A stretch of DNA of 64,000 bases from positions 257,371 to 321,370 of the forward strand of contig JAGXAQ010000001.1 in NCBI GenBank assembly GCA_018971485.1. The letters run 5' to 3'. This document shows positions 1 through 8,384 of the stretch, in pieces. The notes beneath the pieces were generated by a model, which did no database searches, was not told where the DNA came from, and worked only from the letters and a program-made list of their open reading frames with translations. Origin of the DNA: Pseudomonadota bacterium. GTDB taxonomy: Bacteria; Pseudomonadota; Gammaproteobacteria; Burkholderiales; REEB80. A program made the translations under genes and the position numbers. Position 1 is the stretch's first letter. Every line of letters starts with the position of its first letter.

Positions 1-662
1 CGGGTAAATTCAACTAGAAATCGTGCTGTTCCATATCCAATTAAAAAAAGTGCAGAAACTTTTCCGGCTTCTCTGGGCTTTTTAGAATAAATCCACAGAA
101 TAAAGAAAAGAACAATCCCTTCGAGAGCAAATTCATAAAGCTGGGAAGGCTGTCTTGGTAAGTTATCTGTACTAGGAAAAACCATGGCCCAGGGAAGGTG
201 AGATACCCGGCCAGGTAGTTCCCCATTTATAAAATTTCCAAGTCTTCCTGCACCTAGGCCAAGAGGAACAAGTGGAGCTATAAAATCCATAATGTCCAGC
301 CATTTTCGATGGTGTTTTTTTGCATAAATGGCCATGGCTAATAAAACACCTAAAAGCCCTCCATGAAACGACATACCTCCCTGCCAGACATGGAGGATCT
401 GCCAAGGATGTGCAAAATAAAAATCCGGCTGGTAAAATAAGACATACCCTAAACGGCCACCTAATACAACACCCAGAACACCATAAAATAGCAAATCATC
501 CATATCTGAATATTGCCAGCCTGTTTCCGGACGAGTACGTATACGATATCGTCCTAGATATAAAGCCATCAAAAAACCAGCAAGGTACATAAGACCATAC
601 CAATGTACTTCTAGAGGACCAATTGAAAATGCTACGGGATTAATATGCGGATGTACTAACAT
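1..662 (-). CDS. lgt: Prolipoprotein diacylglyceryl transferase (C-terminus cut by window edge)
   Basis: Lgt transfers diacylglycerol from phosphatidylglycerol to the lipobox cysteine of prolipoproteins in the inner membrane. The leftward frame is open from an ATG at 662 to base 1, where the gene leaves the window with no stop seen. Visible family hallmarks in order are the N-terminal [13 protein letters not shown] and HWYGLMY, then [10 protein letters not shown], then the signature [14 protein letters not shown], then [13 protein letters not shown]. About 220 residues are present, so only the last part is missing. An in-frame TAA lies 15 codons upstream of this ATG with no other start between, and the start agrees with the usual N-terminus. 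Start-proximal AGGA lies about 9 nt upstream. The gene is divergent from ilvD. Confidence 0.93.
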   Translation of the reverse strand, partial: MLVHPHINPVAFSIGPLEVHWYGLMYLAGFLMALYLGRYRIRTRPETGWQYSDMDDLLFYGVLGVVLGGRLGYVLFYQPDFYFAHPWQILHVWQGGMSFHGGLLGVLLAMAIYAKKHHRKWLDIMDFIAPLVPLGLGAGRLGNFINGELPGRVSHLPWAMVFPSTDNLPRQPSQLYEFALEGIVLFFILWIYSKKPREAGKVSALFLIGYGTARFLVEFT

Positions 663-808
663 TAAAATAAATCCTAAAGATAAAAGAAATTCAGGATAAA
701 AAAATTATTCATAAACTTTTGAATAGTGATTTGATAATTAAATAAAGATTCCATTTTTATTTCATGATTTTAATCTTGCTACATGCTAACGCTTTTTTAT
801 AGAAAAGC

Positions 809-828
809 AACCTGTTGAGAAACAGGTT
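809..828. promoter_or_regulatory. Perfect inverted repeat in the lgt-ilvD intergenic region
   Basis: AACCTGTT at 809-816 and AACAGGTT at 821-828 form a perfect 8-bp inverted repeat around the loop GAGA. Short T runs lie on the rightward side (827-830) and, read leftward, a GCTTTTCT stretch follows. It sits in the 267-bp AT-rich gap between divergent lgt and ilvD, upstream of the likely ilvD promoter. It could be an operator or a weak bidirectional stem-loop terminator. The function is unknown. Confidence 0.35.
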
Positions 829-876
829 TTGATATTACACATCAAGAAAAATCCAAATCTGGTAAAATCATTTGAA

Positions 877-885
877 TGCTATAAA
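877..885 (+). promoter_or_regulatory. Candidate extended -10 promoter for ilvD
   Basis: TGC followed by TATAAA at 880-885 matches an extended -10 element (TGn then TATAAT-like). No good -35 hexamer is seen 16-18 nt upstream. Transcription would start near 892, leaving a leader of about 40 nt before ilvD. This is inferred from motif resemblance only. Confidence 0.3.
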
Positions 886-929
886 TGAAAAAAAGTTCAC
901 TGTGGCAAGTAATTTAGGAGATGGAAAGC

Positions 930-2603
930 ATGTCCCGGAATCAAAGAAGCCAGATAGTTACCAAAGGAATACAGCGCGCGCCTAACCGCGCCATGTTACG
1001 GGCAACGGGATTTAAAGAACAGGATTTTGATAAACCAATCATTGGGATAGCTAATAGCTATAGCACAATTACACCTTGTAATATGGGAATTAATTTATTA
1101 GCAGAACGAGCCATTAAAGCAATACAGATTGCAAATGGAATGCCTCAGGTCTTTGGTACGATTACAATTTCTGATGGCATTTCAATGGGAACAGAGGGAA
1201 TGAAATATTCCCTGGTCTCTCGAGAAGTAATAGCTGATTCAATAGAAACAGTTGTTAATGGTCAAAGTATGGATGGAGTGTTAGCCATTGGAGGGTGTGA
1301 TAAGAACATGCCCGGATGCATGATAGCAATTGCCCGTTTAAATGTACCGGCAATTTTTGTATATGGTGGAACGATAAAACCCGGACATTATAATGGCCGT
1401 GACTTAACTATAGTAAGCGTATTTGAAGCAGTAGGAGAATATACGGCCCAGAAAATAGATAAACAGGAACTTTTAGAAGTTGAAAAACATGCCTGTCCAG
1501 GCGCAGGCTCATGTGGAGGAATGTATACAGCCAACACCATGTCTTCTGCAATCGAGGCTCTGGGCATGAGTCTGCCGTATTCTTCAACTATGGCGGCAGA
1601 AGATAAGGAAAAAGCAGATAATACTGCAGAAAGTGGAAAAATTCTTTTGCAAGCTGTTGATAAAAAGCTGCTTCCCAGACAGATCATGACCAGAAAAGCA
1701 TTTGAAAATGCGATTGCTGTTGTAATGGCAATAGGGGGATCTACCAATGCCGTATTACATTTACTGGCTATTGCCCATGCAGCAGATGTTCCTCTAACTA
1801 TTGATGATTTTGAAGAAATCAGAAATCGTGTACCAGTCATCTGTGACTTAAAACCTTCAGGACGATATGTAGCAACAGATTTACATCAAGCGGGAGGAAT
1901 TCCCTTGGTGATGAAAATGTTATTGAATCATGGACTTTTACATGGAGACTGTTTGACTATTACAGGAAAAACAGTATCCGAAAATTTATTAAATGTTCCA
2001 AATGAACCCAGCCTATCGCAAGATGTAATTCGTCAATGGGATAATCCACTGTATAAAAGCGGACATTTAGCCATATTAAAAGGAAATCTGGCTACGGAGG
2101 GAGCTGTGGCAAAAATAACCGGACTTAAAAATCCTAAAATTACAGGCCCTGCCCGAGTGTTTGAATCAGAAGAGGCTTGTATGGAAGCCATCTTGGCACG
2201 TCATATTCATGCAGGTGATGTACTTGTCATCCGTAATGAAGGTCCAAAAGGGGGGCCAGGAATGAGAGAAATGCTTTCGCCAACTTCTGCGTTGATAGGA
2301 GAAGGGCTAGGAGAGTCTGTGGGGCTTATTACTGATGGGCGGTTTTCTGGAGGGACCTACGGTATGGTGGTAGGGCATGTTGCTCCTGAGGCAGCAGTTG
2401 GTGGATTGATTGGTCTTGTACAAGAGGGGGATTCAATCACTATTGATGCACATCAAAAATTGCTTCAGCTTAACGTTGCCGAGAGTGAAATTGAAGCACG
2501 CCGGAAAGCCTGGAAGCCGCCTCAACCCCGTTATACCAGAGGCGTTTTATCTAAATATGCCCAGCTTGTTTCAAGTGCAAGCATAGGTGCTGTAACAGAT
2601 TAG
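930..2603 (+). CDS. ilvD: Dihydroxy-acid dehydratase
   Basis: IlvD dehydrates 2,3-dihydroxy-3-methylbutanoate and its valerate homologue to the 2-oxo acids that precede valine, leucine and isoleucine. The IlvD/Edd signatures are present: CDKNMPGC (iron-sulfur ligand cysteine), [16 protein letters not shown] with a second cysteine, and [11 protein letters not shown] near the C-terminus. At about 557 residues it belongs to the shorter class, compared with 616 in E. coli. An earlier in-frame ATG exists at 921, but AGGAG at 916-920 touches it directly. The same AGGAG lies 9 nt before the ATG at 930, so 930 is preferred. The gene is single, divergent from lgt and convergent with hemF. Its codons look AT-rich compared with genes further right. 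Confidence 0.95.
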   Translation: MSRNQRSQIVTKGIQRAPNRAMLRATGFKEQDFDKPIIGIANSYSTITPCNMGINLLAERAIKAIQIANGMPQVFGTITISDGISMGTEGMKYSLVSREVIADSIETVVNGQSMDGVLAIGGCDKNMPGCMIAIARLNVPAIFVYGGTIKPGHYNGRDLTIVSVFEAVGEYTAQKIDKQELLEVEKHACPGAGSCGGMYTANTMSSAIEALGMSLPYSSTMAAEDKEKADNTAESGKILLQAVDKKLLPRQIMTRKAFENAIAVVMAIGGSTNAVLHLLAIAHAADVPLTIDDFEEIRNRVPVICDLKPSGRYVATDLHQAGGIPLVMKMLLNHGLLHGDCLTITGKTVSENLLNVPNEPSLSQDVIRQWDNPLYKSGHLAILKGNLATEGAVAKITGLKNPKITGPARVFESEEACMEAILARHIHAGDVLVIRNEGPKGGPGMREMLSPTSALIGEGLGESVGLITDGRFSGGTYGMVVGHVAPEAAVGGLIGLVQEGDSITIDAHQKLLQLNVAESEIEARRKAWKPPQPRYTRGVLSKYAQLVSSASIGAVTD

Positions 2604-2637
2604 TCGCTATTGTTGTTTTTATTTAATAAAGAACGAG

Positions 2638-3558
2638 TTAAATCCAGTTACGGCCCGTAAGGAAATAAGTTGTTAATTTTTCTTCTGCGCTTTCTGGCTC
2701 GGGTCGCCAGTCGTATTGAAATGAAACCTCTGGTGGCATTGAAACGAGAATGGATTCGACTCTTCCCCCGGATTCGAGCCCAAAAAGGGTGCCTCTATCA
2801 TAAACCAGATTAAATTCAATATAACGCCCCCGACGAATTTTTTGAAAAGCTCGCTCCCGGTCTCCGTAGGGCAGCCCCATTCTTTTATGAACAATGGGTA
2901 AATAGGCAAATAGAAAATGTTTTCCCAAACGCTGGATCAAGGAAAAGGTCGTTTCGAAATCATATTGATTGAAATCATCAAAGAATATGCCTCCTATACC
3001 TCTGGGTTCATTGCGATGTTTAATGAAAAAATAGGCATCACACCAATTTTTAAATGGGATATAGAGTTCTTCACCAAAAGGAAATAGGGCATCCTTGCAT
3101 GTATTATGAAAATGGATACAGTCTTCTTCAAAACCATAGTAAGGGGTGAGATCCATCCCGCCACCAAACCACCAAACCACTTTGTTTTTATTGTTTTTCG
3201 CAAGAAAAAAACGACTATTAAAATGTACGGTCGGAACATAAGGATTCCGGGGGTGAATTACAAGAGACAATCCTGTTGCATCAAAGGGGCAACCTGCTAG
3301 ATCCGGTCGTTTAACAGTAGATGAAGGGGGCAGTTGTTCCCCGAAAACGTGAGAAAAATTTACACCTGCCCGCTCAAATACAGAGCCATTTTCTAGGATA
3401 CAGCTTATCCCTCCTCCTCCTTGGGGTCGATGCCATGCATCATGTTTAAAAGAAGCCCCATCAATTTCTTCAAGGTGGCTGATGATCCTGTTTTGCAGTT
3501 GAGTAAAACAGGTTTTAACCTGAGTAAGCAAGGCAGGGTAAGATTCACCGGTATTCAT
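2638..3558 (-). CDS. hemF: Oxygen-dependent coproporphyrinogen III oxidase
   Basis: HemF performs the oxygen-dependent oxidative decarboxylation of coproporphyrinogen III to protoporphyrinogen IX in heme synthesis. The 306-residue product carries the family motifs [16 protein letters not shown] near the middle, the [13 protein letters not shown] stretch, and the C-terminal [19 protein letters not shown] and [13 protein letters not shown]. Full length is normal for the family. It is the last gene of the leftward hemF-tsaC-purD group, 9 bp after tsaC, and converges on ilvD across a 34-bp gap. The presence of this enzyme indicates at least some aerobic growth. A second heme gene, hemJ, lies at 30.5 kb. 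Confidence 0.95.
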   Translation of the reverse strand: MNTGESYPALLTQVKTCFTQLQNRIISHLEEIDGASFKHDAWHRPQGGGGISCILENGSVFERAGVNFSHVFGEQLPPSSTVKRPDLAGCPFDATGLSLVIHPRNPYVPTVHFNSRFFLAKNNKNKVVWWFGGGMDLTPYYGFEEDCIHFHNTCKDALFPFGEELYIPFKNWCDAYFFIKHRNEPRGIGGIFFDDFNQYDFETTFSLIQRLGKHFLFAYLPIVHKRMGLPYGDRERAFQKIRRGRYIEFNLVYDRGTLFGLESGGRVESILVSMPPEVSFQYDWRPEPESAEEKLTTYFLTGRNWI

Positions 3559-3567
3559 ATTAAAACA

Positions 3568-4149
3568 TTAACGGATTTTACGTCCGGAAGCTAGATCATG
3601 GATGCTGGAGGGAGTTTTGCTTTTTCCTGTCCTGCCAGGAATAACAAGAACATTTTTTCCAAATTGACGCAGGCAGTCCCGGGTTTGTTTGTAGGCCCGT
3701 TTCCCACTGAGATTGGCGCTGGTAGAAACCAAAGGCTGGTTGATGAGTGTTAAAAGAAATCGTGTGGGAGAATGCCCATCAACCCTGACAGCTAGAGTAT
3801 GGTGATTTCCATGAAGAAGAGGAATGGTTTTTTTTGAGGCGGGCATAAGCCAGGTATGGGGCCCCGGCCAGGATTTTAATGCTGGTTCTAATTCTTGGGT
3901 ATTTAGAGGCCGTATGTATTTTTTTAATTGATTAAAGTTATGGCCGATAATAATAAACCCTTTATGGTGAGGGCGTTTTTTTAAGGCAAGCAGTTTTTTC
4001 AGGGCCCGATGATTGGATGGATCACAGCCAAGACCAAAGCAGGAAGAAGTGGGATAAGCTATTAGCCCCCCATTTTTGAGCGTTGCCCTGATTTTTTTTT
4101 GAAGTCTTGCAATAGGGGCATGGTTCGAGCGTATTTTTGATAGGCTCAT
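3568..4149 (-). CDS. tsaC: Threonylcarbamoyl-AMP synthase (YrdC/Sua5 domain)
   Basis: TsaC forms threonylcarbamoyl-AMP from threonine, bicarbonate and ATP for the t6A37 modification of tRNAs that read ANN codons. At 193 residues it is the short TsaC form, a YrdC domain without the Sua5 C-terminal extension. The family pattern is visible: GGLIAYPTSSCFGLGCDP near residue 30, LKKRP followed by KGFIII, the WPGPHTWLMPA segment, and the STSANLSG loop. Its ATG overlaps the purD stop by 4 nt (ATGA), so it is probably cotranscribed and translationally coupled with purD. An alternative name from the family is RimN/YrdC. Confidence 0.9.
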   Translation of the reverse strand: MSLSKIRSNHAPIARLQKKIRATLKNGGLIAYPTSSCFGLGCDPSNHRALKKLLALKKRPHHKGFIIIGHNFNQLKKYIRPLNTQELEPALKSWPGPHTWLMPASKKTIPLLHGNHHTLAVRVDGHSPTRFLLTLINQPLVSTSANLSGKRAYKQTRDCLRQFGKNVLVIPGRTGKSKTPSSIHDLASGRKIR

Positions 4150-5405
4150 GATATTTTATTTGAATTGGATTTAAGTGCAATGTCATGTCTCATTTGTTTG
4201 CCGGAAAACGAAATCTTTTCCGCAACTTCATAGGCCCGTTGTCTGGCAAGTTTAAGTGTATCGCCTATGGCTGTTACACAAAGAACACGCCCACCACTGG
4301 TCAGGATTTGTCCGTTTTGGCAGGTTGTCCCGGCATGGAATATTTGTACCCCTTCCTCTAGGTCAGGTAACTGGGTAATCTGGAACCCTGTTTCAGGTTG
4401 ATTTGGATAGCCTTTTGACGCAAGAACCACGCCTACAGCCGGCCGTCTATCCCAGACTGTTTCAGCTTGATGGAGTGTTTTATCAATTGCTGACTCAATC
4501 AGTTCGAGCAAATCTGATTTAAGGCGTACAAGCAAGGGCTGTGTTTCAGGATCGCCTAAGCGACAGTTGAATTCAAGGGTCTTAGGATTTCCTTTTTTAT
4601 CTATCATAACTCCGGCATAAAGAAACCCGGTAAAGGGAATGTTTTCTTTGTCCATGCCGGAAATGGTTGGGTTAATGATTTCGCGCATAATTCGTGCATG
4701 AACTTCCGGGGTTACAATAGCGGCAGGAGAATAAGCCCCCATTCCACCTGTATTGGGTCCCTTATCTTCATCAAGAAGACGCTTATGGTCCTTGCTTGTG
4801 GCAAGAGGCAAGATGTTTTTTCCATCAGATAGTACGATAAAGCTGGCCTCTTCTCCTTCGATAAATTCTTCTATGAGAATACTGCTATCAGGCTCTAGTA
4901 AGTTTTCAATGGCCTCGTGTGCATCATTTATATTTTGAGCCACGATAACACCCTTACCACCTGCTAGCTTGTCTGCTTTTATTACGATAGGGGCATTCTG
5001 TTGGTTAACATATTCATGAGCTGCTATTTTATTATCAAATTCAGCAAAAGTAGCAGTAGGAATGTGATGGCGCCGCATAAAATGTTTGGCGAATATTTTA
5101 GAGCTTTCCAGTTGGGTGGCTGCTTTTGTAGGCCCAAAAATTTTTAATCCGGCCGCCTGAAAAGCATCGACTACCCCTTCAGCCAAAGGAGCCTCTGGTC
5201 CGACAATGGTTAGGTCAATCTGTTCTTTTAAAGCGAAAGCAAGCCATGCATCCAGATGAGTAAGGTTTATATTGGTCAGATTTTTATCTAATTGTGTCCC
5301 GGCATTTCCTGGGGCAACAAATATTTGACTACATTTAGTAGATTGGGAGATTTTCCATGCCAGCGCATGCTCTCGACCACCGTTGCCTATAATTAAGATT
5401 TTCAT
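4146..5405 (-). CDS. purD: Phosphoribosylamine-glycine ligase (GAR synthetase)
   Basis: PurD joins glycine to 5-phosphoribosylamine with ATP, the second step of purine synthesis. The protein opens with MKILIIGNGGREHALAWK, then has ATP-grasp segments including KADKLAGGKGV, GEEASFIVLSDG, and the GPNTGGMGAYSPA loop, with NCRLGDPETQ near residue 290. From the ATG at 5405 it has 419 residues, close to the 429 of E. coli. The frame stays open to an ATG at 5429, adding eight residues not typical of the family. Neither start has a strong Shine-Dalgarno sequence. It lies 81 bp downstream of purH, the usual purH-purD pairing. Confidence 0.95.
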   Translation of the reverse strand: MKILIIGNGGREHALAWKISQSTKCSQIFVAPGNAGTQLDKNLTNINLTHLDAWLAFALKEQIDLTIVGPEAPLAEGVVDAFQAAGLKIFGPTKAATQLESSKIFAKHFMRRHHIPTATFAEFDNKIAAHEYVNQQNAPIVIKADKLAGGKGVIVAQNINDAHEAIENLLEPDSSILIEEFIEGEEASFIVLSDGKNILPLATSKDHKRLLDEDKGPNTGGMGAYSPAAIVTPEVHARIMREIINPTISGMDKENIPFTGFLYAGVMIDKKGNPKTLEFNCRLGDPETQPLLVRLKSDLLELIESAIDKTLHQAETVWDRRPAVGVVLASKGYPNQPETGFQITQLPDLEEGVQIFHAGTTCQNGQILTSGGRVLCVTAIGDTLKLARQRAYEVAEKISFSGKQMRHDIALKSNSNKIS

Positions 5406-5486
5406 GGGGTTGACATATATCGTTTCCATTCTTTATTTGTCCAGAAGGAAACATGATCCTTAATAATAAATTGATAACGTATTCCG

Positions 5487-7028
5487 TTAGTGGCGAAAAT
5501 GACGGGTACCTGTAAAAATCATCGTCAAACCAAGTGTATTTGCAGTAGAAATAATGGTCTGATCGCGTACTGAACCGCCAGGCTGGATAATGGATCTTAT
5601 TCCGGCAGCTGCTGCAGCTTCAAGTCCATCCTCGAAAGGAAAGAAAGCGTCTGAGGCAAGTACTGCTCCAGACAAAGAAAATCCGTTTTGTCTGGCTTTT
5701 GATATTGCTACCTGTACGCTATCCACACGGCTTACCTGTCCCCCGCCTATACCAATCGTCTGATGGTCATGGGCAATAACAATTGCATTCGATTTTACTT
5801 CTTGCACAATGTTCCATGCAAACAGAAGATCCAGCATTTGATTTTCTGCAGGCGCTAGTTGTGTAACCACTGATAAATCAGCCATAGTTGACATTTTGTT
5901 GTCATAAGTCTGAATGAGCCAGCCTAAGTTAAGCCGTCGCATATCCATCCCTTCTTGAAGTTGTGTTTTTTCCGGTTGGATAAGACGAAGCGAGTTTTTT
6001 AATGCAAGAATAGATAAAGCTTCTGGACTGTAGCCAGGAGCAATTATAATTTCAGCAAATTGGTTTGAAACCAGCTGAGCAGTTTTTTGGTCTAGCTCCT
6101 GATTGAAGGCAATAATGCCACCAAAAGCTGAAGAAGGATCGCAGGAGTAGGCTTTCTGGTATGCTTTTGCCAGACTTGTTGAGTAGGCTGCTCCACAGGG
6201 AGTGGCATGCTTAACAATGATACAGGCCGCCTCACTGAAATGACTGGCGCTTTTCCAGGCCGTGTCTGCGTCTGAAATATTGTTGAAGGAAAGAGGTTTT
6301 CCTTGAATCTGCCGCCATTTTAGCGTTTGTTTGTCACGGTAATATGCTGCTATTTGATGGGGGTTTTCACCATAACGAAGGGTTTGTTCAAGCTCAATTT
6401 GTATATTAAGGGTTTCAGGAAAAGGAGTTCGCTGATTGTTGGGGCCCAGTGAAGTCAAATAATTGCTGATGGCCCCATCGTAAGCTGCGGTGTGGGAAAA
6501 GGCCTTTTTAGCCATCCTGAACCTGAAATCGTGACTGGTTTGCCCTTGCCAGGTATCCAGCTCTTTTGATAGATCTTTATAATCCTGCGGATCGACAATG
6601 ATAGTTACCCGTGAATGATTTTTTGCTGAGGCCCGGATAAGGGCTGGCCCGCCAATATCAATATTTTCTATGGCCTCATTAAATGTAGCCTGTTCTTTTG
6701 AGATAGTCTGAATGAATGGGTAGAGATTGATAATAGCAATATCGATGGGTTCGATTTGATGGGTTGCCATGATGGAAAGATGATCATCATTTTGTATTTG
6801 AGCCAAAAGCCCACCATGGATTTTAGGGTGGAGTGTTTTGACCCGGCCATCCAGCATTTCAGGGGTACCGGTATAATCACTAACATCTATGGCCTGGATT
6901 CCGGCCTTATTGAGCAGGTGGTATGTTCCGCCAGTTGATAATAATGAGTAACCGTACTTGATAAGTATACGGGCAATATCAATGATTCCAGTTTTGTCAG
7001 AAACGCTAAGAAGGGCATAATGGGTCAC
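5487..7028 (-). CDS. purH: Bifunctional AICAR formyltransferase / IMP cyclohydrolase
   Basis: PurH carries out the last two steps to IMP. The N-terminal MGS-like cyclohydrolase domain (about residues 1-200) starts LLSVSDKTGI, with LLSTGGT and VKTLHPKIHGG. The C-terminal transformylase domain has LRYGENPHQ, IVKHATPCGAAY and SDAFFPF. At 513 residues the length is normal (E. coli 529). The start is a GTG (7026-7028, leftward), and no upstream alternative is apparent. It is 35 bp downstream of fis, so dusB-fis-purH-purD is probably one leftward unit, an order common in betaproteobacteria. Confidence 0.95.
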   Translation of the reverse strand: MTHYALLSVSDKTGIIDIARILIKYGYSLLSTGGTYHLLNKAGIQAIDVSDYTGTPEMLDGRVKTLHPKIHGGLLAQIQNDDHLSIMATHQIEPIDIAIINLYPFIQTISKEQATFNEAIENIDIGGPALIRASAKNHSRVTIIVDPQDYKDLSKELDTWQGQTSHDFRFRMAKKAFSHTAAYDGAISNYLTSLGPNNQRTPFPETLNIQIELEQTLRYGENPHQIAAYYRDKQTLKWRQIQGKPLSFNNISDADTAWKSASHFSEAACIIVKHATPCGAAYSTSLAKAYQKAYSCDPSSAFGGIIAFNQELDQKTAQLVSNQFAEIIIAPGYSPEALSILALKNSLRLIQPEKTQLQEGMDMRRLNLGWLIQTYDNKMSTMADLSVVTQLAPAENQMLDLLFAWNIVQEVKSNAIVIAHDHQTIGIGGGQVSRVDSVQVAISKARQNGFSLSGAVLASDAFFPFEDGLEAAAAAGIRSIIQPGGSVRDQTIISTANTLGLTMIFTGTRHFRH

Positions 7029-7063
7029 GGATTAATATACTTTAGGATTTAGGGAAAATAAGG

Positions 7064-7297
7064 TTATTTTAGGCCATATAGCTTCATTTTTTTGCTAAGC
7101 GTATGCCTGTTGATTCCCAGGTATTCTGCGGCTACGCTTTGATTACCTTCTGCCTGATGCAGTACTACTTCCAGCAGGGGTTTTTCAATATTGGTCAGGA
7201 CCATTTCGTAGAGCCCGGAGGGTTTTTCACCATCAAGATCATCGAAATATTGTTGCATCATTCTTCGTAAGCAAAGTGTTATATCATTTTCAATCAT
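7064..7297 (-). CDS. fis: Fis family nucleoid-associated DNA-binding protein
   Basis: This is a 77-residue Fis-type protein. The C-terminal helix-turn-helix is clear: KPLLEVVLHQAEGNQSVAAE, then YLGINRHTLSKKMKLYGL. The N-terminal half is shorter than the 98 residues of E. coli Fis, as is usual outside enterics. Fis bends DNA and modulates rRNA promoters, recombination and supercoiling in the relatives where it was studied. Its placement 4 bp after dusB reproduces the widely conserved dusB-fis operon and supports the assignment. Whether it has the full stimulatory function of enterobacterial Fis cannot be told from sequence. Confidence 0.92.
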   Translation of the reverse strand: MIENDITLCLRRMMQQYFDDLDGEKPSGLYEMVLTNIEKPLLEVVLHQAEGNQSVAAEYLGINRHTLSKKMKLYGLK

Positions 7298-7301
7298 ATG
7301 G

Positions 7302-8315
7302 CTAAGCCGCTAGGTTTTTTGTATTTGAAATCAATGTGTTTTTTTGTTGGTTTATCAATCGGCTGAAATATTCTTCCACGACGATTTTTTGTTCCGGGCC
7401 AGATTCGATCTGATTAACCCGTTTACGAAAGTCGCTACTTTCTGCTAATTCGAACGTATACCAGTTAAGATGTTTTCTGGCAATTCTTGCTCCCATGGAT
7501 ATCCCATAAAAGGAGTATATTTCTTCAAGATGTTCTAACATAATATCTCGAACTTCTATAAGACTGATTGGTGCGAGCATCTCCCCTGTTTCCAGGTAGT
7601 GTAAGATTTCACGAAACAGCCAGGGCCGCCCTTGTGCAGAACGCCCTATCATAATCCCGTCAGCCCGTGTGGTATTTAATACACGTCTGGCCTGGGCAGG
7701 CGTACGGATATCCCCATTGGCAATAACAGGAATTTTAACATGGATCTTTACTGTCCTTATCGTGTCATATTCCGCTTGGCCATTGAACCCGCAGGCGCGT
7801 GTCCGGCCATGAATCGTTAGTGCGGCAATACCTGCAGATTCAGCAATTTTTGCAATATTCAAAACATTTCGATGTTCAGGATCCCATCCTGTTCTTGTTT
7901 TAAGTGTGACCGGTACGCTAACAGCTTTTACAACAGATTCGAGAATACGGGCAACAAGCGATTCGTCTTTCATCAATGCAGAACCTGCCATGACGTTGCA
8001 TACCTTTTTGGCAGGGCACCCCATATTGATGTCAATCAGTTGAGCCCCTTTGTCAACATTATATCGGGCTGCTTTGGCCATCATCATAGGGTCGGTTCCG
8101 ACAATTTGGACAGAAACAGGATCTGATTCACCTATATGGTTGCATCGGAGCTGGCTTTTTCGTGTCCCCCACAATTGAGGGTTGTCTGATACCATTTCCG
8201 ATATGGCAAGCCCTGCCCCAAATTTTTTGCATAATTGTCTAAAGGGCCGGTCAGTAACACCTGCCATGGGGGCAACAACCAAGAGGTTGGGGAGGGTTAA
8301 AGAACCAATGCGCAT
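7302..8315 (-). CDS. dusB: tRNA-dihydrouridine synthase B
   Basis: DusB is an FMN enzyme that reduces uridines in the tRNA D-loop with NADPH. The 337-residue TIM-barrel protein begins with the family pattern LVVAPMAGVTDRPFRQLC. It carries the DINMGCPAKKV motif with the catalytic cysteine, then KTRTGWD, TIHGRTR, IANGDI and IMIGRSAQGRPWLF (FMN phosphate binding). Length is normal (E. coli 321). It heads the dusB-fis pair and lies 69 bp downstream of polA on the same strand. Confidence 0.94.
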   Translation of the reverse strand: MRIGSLTLPNLLVVAPMAGVTDRPFRQLCKKFGAGLAISEMVSDNPQLWGTRKSQLRCNHIGESDPVSVQIVGTDPMMMAKAARYNVDKGAQLIDINMGCPAKKVCNVMAGSALMKDESLVARILESVVKAVSVPVTLKTRTGWDPEHRNVLNIAKIAESAGIAALTIHGRTRACGFNGQAEYDTIRTVKIHVKIPVIANGDIRTPAQARRVLNTTRADGIMIGRSAQGRPWLFREILHYLETGEMLAPISLIEVRDIMLEHLEEIYSFYGISMGARIARKHLNWYTFELAESSDFRKRVNQIESGPEQKIVVEEYFSRLINQQKNTLISNTKNLAA

Positions 8316-8384
8316 GAGGCCTCAATAATCTGTGTCGGCTTTAATTCTAAACGAATTCTTAAAGTTCAGAAAGAGATAAGCTGT

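Noticed and set aside
660-712. Possible N-terminal extension of lgt via a frameshift in a run of seven T (leftward)
   Set aside because: The start at 662 already gives the standard Lgt N-terminus, so no frameshift needs to be assumed.
885-917. 10-codon ORF ending in the ilvD ribosome-binding site
   Set aside because: It has no ribosome-binding site and no run of Ile, Leu or Val codons as expected for an ilv attenuator peptide.
1388-1840. 150-codon ORF antisense to ilvD
   Set aside because: The ilvD frame is fully conserved here, so the antisense frame is a by-product of its codon pattern.
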